Below are positions 41,428 through 58,508 of a stretch of DNA of 64,000 bases, piece after piece (the first letter of the stretch is position 1; every line of letters begins with the position of its first letter). The notes beneath the pieces were generated by a model that made no database searches, had not been told where the DNA came from, and saw only the letters and a program-made list of their open reading frames with translations. The DNA comes from Serpula lacrymans var. lacrymans S7.9 (taxonomy: Eukaryota; Basidiomycota; Agaricomycetes; Boletales; Serpulaceae), in assembly GCF_000218685.1 (NCBI RefSeq), contig NW_006763294.1:248001-312000 (forward strand), given 5' to 3'. Both the position numbers and the translations under genes were made by a program.

Positions 41428-43016
41428 GACTGGACTGCTGGGTCACGTAAAGCGATGCGCATATGGGTACAAATTCTTCTTATTGTTATATACTTTTTGC
41501 AGAGAAATTTGAACACCCGACCGGCATTCAAAGGGGGCATGAAATCATAATCCGAGGACAAGCGAACATGAGCGCCAGTCTGTGTATGCCAGAATCAATC
41601 AGCATGAGTGTACGTACTCGGAGTGTACCTCGGCCATGATTTGGCAGGTGAATCTCGAGTATCCCCAAATCTGGTATGTCGAGTCTTTAAGGCAGTTCAA
41701 TCTCGTGCCCTAGTTTGCTTAGGTTGGTTTCAGCAGTCAAAAGTCGACATTCTTGGTGCCGTCGATCGGAGCTCTGTGGCCCTCATGTACTACACCATGA
41801 CCGAAGATGCCTATTTCATAGTCCCTTGAAGCTTGAAGTCTGTGAAACTACTTGTTTCCCCATGGAGCCAATGTAGGCCAGAAAAGGATCTACTTGGTCG
41901 AATAAAGATATAAAAATCTGCAAGGAACACGGCAGTAGTTCAAGCTGTCCACTATGACATTGATGCGATGGCAGTCTATAAGTTTCGCCTCTCGGCAAAA
42001 GCTCTGAGTAAAGAACGCCGGCTTGGGTGGCCCGGAGAGTGTCGCTGGATCTTCTTGATAGAAGGTCCTAGTGTCAGGATCATGCGACGTTGGTAGTCTA
42101 TACTGTTACAACATTCAGCAAATCCAAACGGAAAAAAAACAAGGGTCACCTATATCTTTAGGACCTCATGCTAAACAGTGCGGATGTCTCTAGTCTCCCC
42201 TAGGCATACCATTTAGGAGGAAGACAGTCGATGTCTCCCTTGCTTACCTAATTCAATATTATGCGTCCCAAACGGATGCTTTGACATAGTCATTGGGTGG
42301 CAGTGCAAACTACATCAAATCAATTCGTCTGGTATCAAGGAACAAGGCTCCATCACTGGCAATGTGTCAGTGGCATTGGTTGGCATTTCAAAGATACTGC
42401 TGACCTTCCTTGCGGCACCTGTGGACAATAAGTGCTGTTGCAAAATTTCTTCTACCAGCTATCCCGTTGCATTGGTGCGTCAGGAATGACCAAATTGGAC
42501 GATTCTCGACTTGTTGGACCTTCCAAGTTAGTAGAAAAAAGTGCTACCTGGCAGAGTCCACGGCTTTTAGCGGAAGCAGATTATAAGCAGTACAGCTTAC
42601 CATGACAAGCCCGAGAGCCTATAATAGCCTATAGCTGTCACTTCTATGGAAGAATGCCTCAGGTGGTCCACCCGCTCGAGAATGCTCTCCAGTAGTATCC
42701 AGTTGCATGTGGTCGATGAGAAAGCCAGATCCGGTCGATAAGGCGAGTAACATCACGTGCAGGAGAGTGATAAAATAATGCAGGAGGAAGCAGAAAGAAT
42801 CAGAGATTCCTTCCTTCCAGCTGTTTTCATAATACATATCGATAAACTGTCTCCCTATGTGTTGAGAAACGCTTAAATATACACATTATCTTGCAAGTAT
42901 GTACGAGAAAATAAATTGTGTAATCTTCTTACTAAATGCTATACAGTCCTATATGCAAATCCTTCTAGATATCTAGAACAAGGGCAAGACAGTAACATCT
43001 GGACCACCTCACCTGC
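41428..43016. other. Intergenic, no gene seen
   Basis: Sixteen hundred bases with only short scattered frames. It contains the upstream region of the MOCOS-like gene (right to left reading starts at 41,427) and the 3' side of the P-type ATPase. No repeats of the local LTR families are visible. Confidence 0.6.
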
Positions 43017-47318
<4,302 letters not shown>

Positions 47319-47600
47319 TTCCTGGCAAAGACCGGTATTTAGGTTTGAGCTGAATTCGTGTTTCCCTTTGAAAGGTGAATCCAGAAACGCAACGAACCTT
47401 ACCCTTCCCAAGATTGTCAAAGTTTCGGTCAAAAGCTGGAATGGCTGTACGGAATTTCGGCCACGATACATACTCACGTGACTTGGTGTCGGCAACGCAT
47501 CCATATCTGGATTTGTTTACCAAAGGCTTTGGATCCAAACAACCACCGAGTGGCGCCTTATCCCCACGCCAATTGGTACAGCCACCACAATCATACAGTC
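47319..47600. promoter_or_regulatory. Shared divergent promoter region
   Basis: Only 282 bp separate the start codons of the P-type ATPase (left) and the RS-rich gene (right), so both promoters must overlap here. No TATA box is obvious. Confidence 0.55.
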
Positions 47601-48768
47601 ATGACTGAATTTGCCCGAGAAGAAACCTCTCGCAGAGGCAGGAGTCGCAGTAAGGAGGACCACCACAGGAGAGATAGAGACTTCAGCACTCGTAGAGAAA
47701 AGGAGAGGATAGGAGAACGGAGCACAGTGAGGGACCATCGCCGATATTCTCGTTCCCGCTCTCGGTCACCTTATCGGTCTCGTCGACGCTCAAGGACCCG
47801 CTCGCGCAGCCCGAGAAGGCGAAGGTCATACTCACGTTCACGTTCTCGTGGCAAAGATGTAGCCAGAAGGAAAGATGATGATCGTCCGAAAAGAGGTCGG
47901 TCGAAGTCGAGGTCGCGCTCGAGGTCCAGCGTAGACTCCTCAGACTCGGAGCGGAAACAGCGTAAGCGCAAGAAGGATAAACACAGGAAAAGGAGCAGAA
48001 GTCGAGAAAAGAAAGAACGCAAGAAAGAAAAGAAGGAGAAGAAGGTGAGTTGCAAAGTAAACTTGCTATGATTACATCTCTGATATCGTCTCTATCAACC
48101 CTCATAAGAAGAAGAAAAGCGCTGCTGCCAGCGCACAGTGGGGTAAACATGGTATAATCAGTGAAACTGAGTGAGTCCTTTAGCAAACGCAGAGAAAACC
48201 CCTAATTTGACAGCACTCCAGTTTCTATAATAAATCCCAAGAATTCCGGACTTGGCTCCTAGAAGAACGTAAAATAAATCCAGAGTCTATTTCCAAAGAC
48301 CAAGAGCGTAAAGAGTTTGTCGTATTCGTCGAAGACTTCAATACTGGTCAATTCTTCGCGTTCTTCCACCATCTCCTACACGCTTACATCCTTTATAGCC
48401 ACTCTACCCCATGAAAAATACTATCACATGGAAGCCTACGACCGGCGCATGGCTTCACTGCGTTCTGGAGAGTTTGTCCCGCCCTCTGACGACGCATATG
48501 ATCCCATGGCCGACTTGCGAGCTCATCAGAGTCGACATAAGAAGCAATCAGTCGAACATGAAAGTTATCTGAACAAGGAGCAACTACAGGAGCTTCGTAG
48601 AGTCCAACACGAGAGAGTTGAGGTGGGCTTCACTTTCTTCTTCTGAGAGCCGAGAGCTGACGTGGAGCTAATTAACCGTCTGTCTAGGCCAGTAAAATGA
48701 AACTATTGGGCATGGATGTTAAGCAGAATATGGGTGTTCGCATGGACGGCACTATGTTTGATGGTTGA
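47601..48768 (+). CDS. Arginine/serine-rich nuclear-type protein, uncharacterised
   Basis: ATG 47,601 (MTEFAREETSRRGRSRS), stop TGA 48,766-48,768. Exon 1 ends at 48,044; a second exon starts 48,109. Later introns join ISETD/FYNKSQEFRTW, EDFNT/ATLPHEKYYHM and ERVE/ASKMKLLGMD. The first ~140 residues alternate Arg and Ser with Lys-rich runs, as in splicing-linked RS domains. The C-terminal ~130 residues are well ordered: SAQWGKHGIISETD, EFRTWLLEERKINPESI, LPHEKYYHMEAYDRRM, LNKEQLQELRRVQHERVE. I recall similar C-terminal blocks in fungal and plant RS-type proteins but cannot name the family with certainty. The RS region suggests nuclear RNA processing; this is inference. Confidence 0.75.
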
Positions 48769-49037
48769 TAGCCTTGTTTACACGACGTTTCTTGGGATTA
48801 CAGCATTTAACTCTATGTTATCAACTTTGATTTGTTGTAGTACCTAGTTTCTTTGACAGACACTAAGAATAAGCAGGGAAAATCAAATTTTACTGTGGTC
48901 AATACAAACAATAATTTCCAGGATAACCACAAAGCAAGGCAACACATAATTTACATTCGATGACCTCTACGGCACAACAAGTCCCATCGAGATCCATATA
49001 TAACAGCGAAATACCCATCCAAAGAATCCATATCCAA

Positions 49038-52000
49038 TTACTCCACCCTCATAAGACTCTCCAACTCGGCGAACATAGGTGGTTCCATATCTCGCAGCAT
49101 AAGCAGATCCCATGCAACCTCACACCGACCACCAAGCATCCCCGTGCCTTTTTCAACTCCATTATCTCCAGCCTCACCATACCCAACACCAAAAGCTAGC
49201 GTTGGCACGGTAGACTGAGAAGTATCAAACGAATCTTCACATCCATCCACAACTTTCATAGCTTCCACAGATCTCCGCGCGGCTATCATATACCATGCAC
49301 GCGTTTCTGGGTTGGGACCCACCAGTAACCTCTGCACCATCCTCAACATCACCTGAGAAAAGCTCAGACTGCGGTCCATTTTTATTTTTTGTTTCAAATC
49401 AGGGGGCGCCAGGAAGGCGAGCGCATATATCGCCATGGTGAGTTTCTCCAAATAACTCAACCAGGCCTCACGGGCCAACAGCCCGTAGTCAGCGTCTGAT
49501 ATTGGTAGTCTGTGGATCAGCGCCTCGAACAAGCGCCATTGCCACGTTTGTGGAATGACTTTCGAAAAAACCATACGATTATGATCAGGATGGCCAAGAC
49601 GCGTGAAAACTTCCAGAGCAATATCGGAGAGTGGTGGCGGTTTACTAGACGTTGGCGGTCCGCCAGTTTGTCTAAGGTATGTAACTGGAGAAACCGCGTC
49701 CACGGGGTCAATAAGGAAAGATGCTATAAGCTCGAATGTCCGGCTTGCTATTCGCGTGGTGGTACTAGATGGCGAACGAGAAGGGGGATATTGAATCATC
49801 CCAGCTATACTTGTCAGAATGTACAAGGTATCCTTCCGCACAGTGGCTACGTCAATGAGCGAGAGAGCAGGGGAGTTTGCACGAGGAGGACTGCCATCTT
49901 GAACGGTAACGCCACAGACACGCAGAGCCAAATCAAGTACGCGCTCATGGTGTGCCAAGAACGTCATGTTATCAGCTATGATGGAAAGGTTGCGTAGAAT
50001 ATTCATGACTGCCAGAATTATGGTGCCCGGCCGTTGCCGCGGCCCATAGCTTGAATCTCCAGATCCTTGTCGTGGTTGGAGTCCTGCAAAATGTTGCGAC
50101 TCTTCATCGTAGGCTGTATCGAGGAGCTCTCGATGCCGTGGTATGCATGTCTCCTCCGTCAAAGCATACTCGGCCACATCCGGAGTGCCTTCAAAGGCCT
50201 GCTCTTCCATAAGATCCAGTACCTCTTCCAGTAGGTCTAAACACTGAAATATCGGAAAACCAGAACCTTGAGTCGGACCTCTCATCGTTGACAGCAGCGA
50301 GAAAGTCGTCAGCCCATATGATAACTCGGTGGCTAGTCGTGAACGAAGGGACATGGTTAACGCTTCAATATCCACGGCTCCCCAGTCGTTGATATCTCGC
50401 ACAGGCTTCCGTCGTGCTCGCACATACTCTTCTTCCATTTGATTTATGTCGCGACCTCCACATGTTTCAACCTCACGGGCAATAGGAAGATATTCCACTT
50501 TCCAGCGTGTGTATTTAGGTCGTGAACGGGTCGAATTCGATAATGCACTGGGTGAAGAGGACGCAGCATTGCCCGGTGGCACATTTGAGGACATCGTCGT
50601 GTTATCTGAAGAAGCGGGCTAAACGGCGTTAAAAGAGGCACATCAGAACAAAGAAGAAACGCATTAAGCAGATAGCGCTCACAAGAACTTGTTCTGGTGG
50701 CTCCGACCCATCTGAAATAAGTTAGCCGAGAACCATAATGGATTTACGTCAATACGTTGACTCACCTTTTCTTGGTCGTGCCCTTTTTCCAAACATCTCA
50801 CCAGATTCATGTTTTCTCTTGCCCCCAGACATGCTGTCTTCAAATAGGTTTGGCCCTTCCTGAGAAATTTGTGATCCGGGGAATGAGCCATTTAGTGATT
50901 GGGTAACCGGTAGAGCTGGGAAAGTATCCAGATTTCCGCTCGACAGCGGTCCCGGTGATTGCATCATGGGACCAGAAGATGACTGTCTTTGATGAGGGCT
51001 ATGGGGCATAGATTGCAAAGGCGGAGGAAATTGTGGAGAATCGTTCAAAGACATGGTAGAATCATGTGTATGTGTACTTGAAGCTGGCTGCCCCAACATT
51101 CCAAGCATGTTATTCATATTGCCCCCAGTATTTTGGGATGGATAACCCGACTGCATTGGACCGCCAGTTGCGCCTTGATAAGGTCCAGTCGTTGACCCTG
51201 GGTTAGGCGCCTGTGGGGCATTAGGCTGCCGTCCAACTGCCATCATCGCTTTCCGGTGATGGTCTTGTACATTTCGTTTATAAACATCCTCGAATGGAAG
51301 TAGTATGGCAGCATAATAGTTTGCAAGAGTCGCGGCGACAGACTGTTGACCGTTTGGCTGGGGAAAGGGAAAACGTTCAGGTAAGTCGAAATGATGCAGG
51401 ATTTGCGTCCAAGCATTTTGTTGATTGAACTACGTTTGTTATGCTTTATTTAGGTATACTTGAAGCAAAAGCGAACAAAAGGACACGCACTTTGTGATAG
51501 CCTCCATTTTGGAACACAAGCCCGTATAATTTTACAAGGTCCACATCTTTTCCTGCGAGGCGAAAGACGCCAACCTCATTCGTGACTTCTATCGATTTCC
51601 ACTGTGATTGGGATGGGTCGTAGCCAACAGGATATGGATGACCGCTCAGAGCTGGTGGTAATGGTGCGTTACGGCTCGCATGTAAACCCGCTATGCCTTG
51701 GAGGAAATTTCGTTGTCTAAGCTTGAAGGCAGCAGGAGTTTGAAGCTGACGGGGAGCCAGGCTCATCTGAGAGATAGAATGATCGACGAGGGGAGGGTTA
51801 GACGAGAGATTGATGTTGGGTTGCTGGTGCATGGGGTACGCGGGTGCCTGAGAGTTGGGGTGGCCAGAAAGTGAACCCAGCGCGCCAATATGGAGAGGAT
51901 TGCTATGAGAAGCAGTAGCGAGACCATTGGGCTGATTAATTAAGGACGACATTCCTCCGAGGTATGAACCCGGGGTTGTTCCGCCCATAGGTTGTTGGGA

Positions 52001-52123
52001 TGCAGAAGCCGCCGACAAGCGACCGTTTGAAACCCTTGCGACGTTAGCAGCATTGAGAGCTGCCATTTGCTTCGCGGCTGAGCTGGGGTCCAGGTTGAAG
52101 TAAGGATTCCCATCAAATCCCAT
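49038..52123 (-). CDS. SWI1: SWI/SNF subunit SWI1 (ARID domain)
   Basis: One spliced gene. The first supported ATG is 52,123 (MGFDGNPYFNLDPSSA); an open Gln-rich stretch (NFQQQQHQNQPSP) precedes it after a possible acceptor near 52,225, so a further 5' exon is likely. After a disordered arm, the ARID lies across an intron: VGVFRLAGKDVDLVKLYGLV and FQNGGYHK/FNQQNAWTQILHHF, then SVAATLANYYAAILLPFEDV. A Pro/Ser/Gln-rich linker ends GKRARPRK. A short exon (DGSEPPEQVL) then joins PASSDNTTMSSNVPP and the C-terminal BAF250/SWI1-type helical domain (GRDINQMEEEYVRARRK, LSYGLTTFSLLSTMRG, LEEVLDLMEEQAFEG) down to TAA at 49,038-49,040. ARID binds DNA, and the C-terminal domain anchors the subunit in the remodelling complex. 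It acts in the nucleus. Confidence 0.88.
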
Positions 52124-52490
52124 AGTAGACGGTGGCGAAATGAAGGGAGCGATTGGTGATGGCTGGTTTTGATGCTGTTGCTGCTGAAAATTGCCTGCAT
52201 TTTGAGAGCTGTTTTCAGAACAAAAAAAGGATAAGGGGTATGTCGGCTGTAGTGGTTAAGATACAAGAGGCGAATGGCTTACAACATGACCTTGGGAGCT
52301 TATTTGAGGTGCAGCACCGTGTAACGAAGCACTGTCCCAGCAATCGAACTCACGATGACTAAGCAGTCCCCAACACCGCCCACACCGCTCCAGAGGCGGT
52401 GCACTCCAACCCGGATGCCGGTGTGCGCAGAATAATACAGTATACAGTCCGTCCTGCACCTTGCATCCTGCCACTGCTGCGACCGTTGAA

Positions 52491-54203
52491 ATGGTCGATA
52501 TCATCGTTCTTGGTGCTACAGGTCAGTGTTTCTATGTTTGTGCGACTAGGTTCTGACATAGGTTTGACATTGGACTAGGCTACACCGGAAGACTAATCAC
52601 CCGCTACCTTTACGCCCACCCCGAGCGCTCCTCATTTTCTTTTGGAATCGCAGCACGCTCCAGGTCGAAACTTAACGATCTCGTGTCAGACCTCTCTCTC
52701 GACAGCACCGTACAACTTTTCATCCTCGACATAGCAAACCCAGAGCAAATTGATGCAGCCGTCCAGAAGACCAAAGTCGTCATAAACGCAGTGGGACCGT
52801 ACTGGCGCTGGGGAACACCAGTCGTACGGTATGCACCCCGCCTCTGTCATCCCGCAGTTAGTGTTCATGACGTTTAACGCAGATCATGCGTGCAGCATGG
52901 AAAACACTATGTTGACCTTGCCGGCGAAACGCCCTGGGTGAAGGACATAATACACGAGTCCGTTATCTTGCCTCTCTATTTCATTTGGGCCTAACTAATT
53001 CTGCTCACACAGGTTCGATTACGTTGCCACTAAAACCGGAGCTGTCATCGTCCCCTGCTGCGGGCTCGATTCCGTCCCTTCCGATGCCGTAGTCCATATC
53101 TCCAACAAGACTCTCAAAAATCTAGCTGGTCCAACTACCACAATAGACTTGTCTACTTCGTCATGGAAGGTCCAAGGAGGCGTCTCAGGAGGCACTATAT
53201 CATCAATTATCACAGCGCTAGAAGATGTACCGCGCGACAAGCTTCGCGCAGCACGGCTCGATTTCGTGCTCAGTCCCGGTGAGTGTAAACATTCCATATC
53301 AACTTCTGTAACAACGTGAGGATCGATACTTACACTGTTAAAGTTAAGGGTGTCCCAAATCCCAAGCCTCGTTTCCTCTACTCACTTCCCTTAACACCAC
53401 GAACGTCATGGGGCTCGTATTTCCCTATGACATTTATTAACAGGCCCGTAGTTCACCGCACATGGGGTTTGCATGAAGCCGCTACCCGCAAAAGGAGCTG
53501 TACTGAGGTTGAAAAGGCCTCGTCGTATGGTCCGGAGTTCAAGTATGACGAATTTTTGTCCTTGCCAAGCATATTCCATGCTATCGCATTTAGCACAATG
53601 CTACTATTCGGTGCACTGAGTCTCGCCTTTATCCCTCCAGTATGTATTCGATGTACCCTCGCAATATCTTCGTGAACAGTTATCTGATATTAGTGCATTC
53701 TTCTGTCCAGGTTCGTTGGCTAGTAAAGACATTCGCACCTCCAGGCAGCGGTCCTTCTGACGAGTTCAGTGATTGCTTAAACTCGTCCTTTCCACTTCAA
53801 CTAACACAGTGTTCATCAGCAAACTCCAAAAAGGATTTGTCGAAGTAACCAACATCACATCTTCAACAACCGTCGGTGAGCGCAAAACCAGTGTCAAGAG
53901 CACCTTCCGTGGACGTGGTGACCCAGGGTATCTCCTAAGCTCAGGTAAGTCCAGCAATCTATTTGCTCGTTTGTACCATATATACCTACCACTGAGCTGG
54001 CAGTGATGATATCCGAGTCTGCTCTTGGGCTCCTACTGGATCAAAATGAACTTCCAGCACATGGGCGCCAGGGCGGGATACTCACCCCTATGAGTGCACT
54101 AGGTGATGTCTTACTTGACCGTCTCAGACAGAGCGGTCGGTTCGAGATCGAGAGCGAGGTTATTCTCAGCAACAAGGCAGAAGAGGCGCGTAAGGTTCGC
54201 TGA
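52491..54203 (+). CDS. Saccharopine dehydrogenase-like oxidoreductase
   Basis: ATG 52,491 (MVDIIVLGATG). The first intron, 52,522-52,578, joins GATG/YTGRLITRYL, the NAD(P)-binding loop GxxGYTGR. Further introns interrupt PVVR/SCVQHGKHYVDLAGE and later parts. Conserved pieces: VVINAVGPYWRWGTPVV, HYVDLAGETPWV, AVIVPCCGLDSVPSD, SGGTISSIITALED and GDPGYLLSS, MISESALGLLLD. A probable membrane segment, IAFSTMLLFGALSLAFI, lies in the C-terminal half. This is the SCCPDH-like subgroup, found on lipid droplets or membranes in other eukaryotes with unclear substrate, not the lysine-pathway enzyme itself. It shares a short upstream region with SWI1 (divergent) and converges on the next gene. Confidence 0.85.
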
Positions 54204-54460
54204 CACATGATGTAGAATACGGATAGGGGTCACATTTAGTTTAGTAGTCATACAGTCGTTTGCTTGGTTTATAACAACATCCCATTTACTTTATACTTGG
54301 TTTGGTGGAATAATTCTAGTCATAATGGATGGTACGAAGCATTATACAGCAAATATAAAGCACGAGTAATGTATCATTGTCAAGAAGTTGATATGGATAT
54401 GACTGCGCAATGGCCTTAGTGATACTTGAAGCACTGATGTTAGGTTCCTACGGTCCTTGA

Positions 54461-55892
54461 TTACTTGATACTTGATGAGACGGCACGAAAAAGGGAAGCT
54501 TGGCAGGATTGCCTCCTTTGGTCAAAAGCAAGATGAACCAGGCGGAATGTCTCTGAGACACCATGCAAGAAGAAAGGGCTCTGTCAATGCGAACAATACC
54601 TCTTGAGAAACTGGTGCAATCCTGGAACTCGAGCTTCCTGTCAACTTGTGATCCGACGACGATGAATTGGTGTCATCGAGTGAAACAGTACTAGCAGATG
54701 GTTGACGGCGACCAGCATCACATGGAGAGGGGCCTAAAACAATATGTTCTCGGGAGTGCTGGAGGGTAGTTGTGGCATCCGATGGGAGGGTCATGCTGTT
54801 TGAACTTTGTGCTTGGGGTACAACTGCGTTGAGAAACTTGTGCTCGGTGAGGCTCCTGTGAGTCAAATTTTGAAGAGTGTCGCTGAAATTTTGATGAGCT
54901 GAAACCTGCTCATGACCAAGATAATCGAGCGTATCGTAAAGCATACTATGGCTAGTGGCGAGCCCCTGTTTTCCGAAAATTTCTAAAATCACATAACAGA
55001 TGTGCCATTAAGTTTCATTTACTCTTCCTACTGTGCTCGTACCTGGAGTTTTGGGGAGCATATAAGAAGCGGGAATGACGCGTGTCATCTGCTCGCTCGA
55101 CACTGGGACGCGTAATGAGATGGGCATGGACGCAGTCTGCGACTGTAAGGGATAGATGTCACTGTTTTGATACTGCTGAGTGCGACAATCAGAGATATGT
55201 TCAGTGATGCTGGCAGCTGGCAGGAGGCTAGCACTCGAAGGGGGATGATTGCGGCTATCATGATTGTTCAAAGTCATAGACGAAGCCTTTGGTTGAGAGT
55301 TACGTGGGGAATATTGATGTGCTGATGGTGGGTTGGGGTTGTAAGGATGACCATAGGTGGGCTCAAGTGAAAGATTTTTAAGCTCGCGTATGCTATGGTA
55401 GCTATCATCATTGGCTTGATAGAGGCTTGAAATTGATTGCCACGGATGCGAAGGCTGCGCTGTGATTCAAGAAGATGGCATTACACTCAGATCCCAGCTA
55501 TATTCGAAACCATATTCACCATGATAGACAGCCTCCAAAGCGGCATCTGACTGGAGGGCGTTCCAGTCGTAGGCCATGACATTTTGACTGTTGAGATTGT
55601 GGGTACGAGCTTGTCCGCGATTTGGCTGGCTTTGGTAGCATGGAAGATGGCCATAGTGTGGCTCGTATGTCATCCTGCAGGTATGCGAGTGTATTACTAT
55701 GGTGTGTTCACGGTATTGGAGGTTTTGATTATAGTCGGAATTGGGTCGGAATGGTAGACTTGGAAAAGCTGGTTCCTCAGTGCCACCTGAACAAGCTCGG
55801 TCTTCTCGGTCACGGTCTTCGCCTCGAACCACACCGTTGTTGAGAAACAATAACTCTCTTTCATCTTTCTTCATATCCTTTGGACACCTCAC
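54461..55892 (-). CDS. Unknown Ser/Gln/His-rich protein
   Basis: Three long exons splice in one frame: 55,892 (MRCPKDMKKDERELLFLNNG) to WDLS near 55,493; then QPSHPWQSISSLYQANDD through ASSMTLNNHDSRNH to MLPKTP near 55,043; then EIFGKQGLATSHSMLYD to VSQE near 54,600; and a last exon TFRLVHLAFDQRRQ to TAA at 54,461-54,463. The composition (Ser, Gln, His, Asn, Tyr) resembles the low-complexity activation region of a fungal transcription factor, but no DNA-binding domain is seen. The Met at 55,892 follows a plausible acceptor (GTAGTTTAG), so exons carrying the missing domain may lie in 55,920-56,640. Identity unknown. Confidence 0.5.
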
Positions 55893-57140
55893 AGGAGACT
55901 AAACTACGCTAAATATTCTCCATGACACGTATGATAAACGTTGGCGCTGACTGGCAACCTGTCCAAGATTTATGCTCTCGAAAGTTCTGCCAGTAAATCC
56001 GTCACATACATCGAGTCTTACTTCGTGTAGTATGCTGATCCCAGTGGAAATGGATTGAATACAAGAGTGCCTGTACTGGATGGAGCCAGTATATTCCCAG
56101 GTGTTTCCAAGGCGTTGCTCCAAAGACGGTTCCCCGCTAGTCGCTCACTTCGAGGTTCAAGGTGCGCACATCCCCAGAGTTCCTGCCGAATGCTCGACAC
56201 CATCTTGTTGCTCGCTCGATTTTGCATGGATCTGGAAATAATCTTATGGGGAACAACCCAGGCGGGATTCTTAGTGAGACATATGTTTGCCCTGAGGCTG
56301 GAAAACTTTGACGACATATGGACGCGACCTCACGTACTTTTTGATATCCATCTACTCTTGAAATGATGGGAAAATATGTGCGCGGTCCGAAGGATATCCT
56401 GTTATCAGGACAAGGAACTAGTGGAGGGATCTTCAACAAATGTTGGTCACGAACATCGAGCTTCTTCAGGACCTGGTCTTTGACTTTTGCAGTCTCACAA
56501 AACATCTGACAACTTGAGCTCTTGTAATCGAATAAGCCACTGTCAGTCATTCCAGAATTTCTCTTTGATTGTGGGTTGGTTGGAATAGAGAAATGAAACC
56601 GACTGTCATTTGCTGATGAGTATGCTCTGGTCAAGGAACCTTCGGACTGTCCCGCCGAGATTTTACAGCATAATCAAGTCACGTTGGAAGGATAGGGAGG
56701 CCGTCTTCCGACAATGGTTAATCTGGACATCAGATGTAGTGTGGGTGGCCTATCAATAGAGACAAAGTTCGTTCCGCCATTATCCCTCGAACTCTGATGT
56801 TACCAATTGACCGTCCAGGAAGTTGTGGCAGGCCGATGCCATGGCTGGAGTTCATTGAATTTTGTTGATGCTCTAATCACCGCATCAAGGTGAAAATTCA
56901 CAACTTGGAGGAGATTTCTGAGCGCCATCGGACCGCCGTAAGGAATTCTTTTTCCTGGTTTCAGACCAAGATGTTAGGACGACGGAAGGCAGTCAGAGAT
57001 CGATAGCCTATATTGGCGTATTCCGGGCCGGAGATACGGTCCGGTCATGGGGACTCGATCAGACAGAGGCATATATAAACTTCTTCTCCAAAGGAATAAT
57101 GTGATCTTCATCGTCTTTCTTCTCATCTACCACCCTCAAC
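55893..57140. other. Intergenic or unresolved 5' exons of the left neighbour
   Basis: A 165-codon minus frame (56,137-56,634) is open but has no recognisable domain. It may contain exons of the Ser/Gln-rich gene or be chance. The last ~80 bases before 57,141 (ATATATAAAC at about 57,070) look like a TATA box for the aldo-keto reductase. Confidence 0.4.
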
Positions 57141-58508
57141 ATGTCGTTTGGAAAAGTCATCAAGTTGAGCACGGGCCAGGATATCCCCCAAATTGGTCTC
57201 GGAACATGGCTTTCTAAGCCCCAAGAAGTCGAGCATGCTGTATGTGGTCGCATTCATCGTGTTTATGCGCAGATTTTGACTCTATGATTTCTGTCACTAG
57301 GTTGAATGGGCAGTTCGCGCTGGCTACCGTCACCTTGATCTTGCCATGATTTACGAGAATCAGCACGAGGTCGGTGCTGCTCTCAAGAAAGTCATTCCGT
57401 CTGTTTGCAAGCGGGAAGATCTCTTTATGACATCGAAGCTCTGGAACTCGTCCCATCAACCCCAGGTTGCAGAGGCCGAATTAGACGAGACCTTGAAGCA
57501 GCTTGGAACTGATTATCTGGATTTGTATTGTAAGTACGAAGCTTCTTGAGCCTCTGTCCAATTGGCTGACGTATCGTGAAGTGGTTCACTGGCCTGTCGC
57601 ATTTATTCCCGGAAAGGGCCTCAACCCAATTAACCCGGACAATGGCCAGAAGCATCTTGACACCGAAACATCGCTGGTCGATACCTGGAAGGCTATGATT
57701 AAGCTCAAGGAGACTGGAAAGGTATTGATGATAGTCCACTTCCCTGAGTATTCCTCATCGCCTTTCAGGTTAAAGCTATCGGTGTATCGAATTTCACCAT
57801 CGACCACATCAAGGGTATCATCGCTGCTACTGGGGTAGTACCGGTATGTCTGTCACTCCAGCGACGTTTTCAATTCGCACATCCAACGGGACTTTCTCCC
57901 TTTAGGTTGCCAACCAAATTGAAGCGCACCCTCTTCTCCCTCAAGATGACCTCGTTGCGTTTTGCAAAGAGCAAAATATCCATATCACTGCATACAGTCC
58001 TCTAGGCAACAACTGTACGAACCTATTGATTTATTACTATTTGATCTGATATTTAATGTATATCTAGTGCTCAACAAGCCTATGTTGACTGAGCACGCTT
58101 CTATCAAGGAAGTTGCTGCTAAACTTGATGCCACTCCTGCTCAGGTGCTTGTCGCTTGGGGAGCATACAGAGGCTATTCTGTCATTCCCAAGAGTGTTCA
58201 GCATGGTACTATCTGTTCTGATCAACCCACGCATTCATGCTAATATTCCTGAGTTATCAGAGCGCGTTATATCGAACTTCAAACAAGTTGAGCTTAGCAA
58301 GGAGGACTACGAGAAGGTTTCTGCTGTGGGACATAATAACCACACGCGGTAAGTTCTATATCGATTTTTCGGTTTTGTCCTTGAATTAAAGGGGCGATTG
58401 TGCGGCGGCAGATACAACACTCCCGCTGGTTACTCGCCGAAGTGGGACATCAACCTCTTTGACGAGCCCATTGAGCTATCCGCCACTCATAAGGTCAAGG
58501 TTCAGTGA
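57141..58508 (+). CDS. Aldo-keto reductase (NADPH-dependent)
   Basis: ATG 57,141 ([17 protein letters not shown]), stop TGA 58,506-58,508, about 325 aa. Introns 57,240-57,300 and 57,530-57,581 are clear; others precede [57 protein letters not shown] and [12 protein letters not shown]. The family core is complete: [10 protein letters not shown], catalytic Asp and Tyr in [15 protein letters not shown], Lys in FMTSKLWNS, His in LVHWPVAF, and the cofactor segment VIPKSV. It reduces aldehydes or ketones to alcohols, in the manner of yeast Gcy1/Ypr1, in the cytosol. A TATA-like element lies about 70 bases upstream. The substrate cannot be told from sequence. Confidence 0.92.

Noticed and set aside
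42000..42900. Possible small gene on the minus strand (72 codons at 42,619-42,837)
   Set aside because: Short, hydrophobic, no splice partners and no recognisable similarity.
47771..48055. Minus-strand Leu/Phe/Arg-rich frame
   Set aside because: Antisense shadow of the RS/Lys-rich exon.
56137..56634. 165-codon minus-strand frame
   Set aside because: No domain, low similarity to anything I know and no clear splice link; kept only as possible upstream exons of the Ser/Gln-rich gene.
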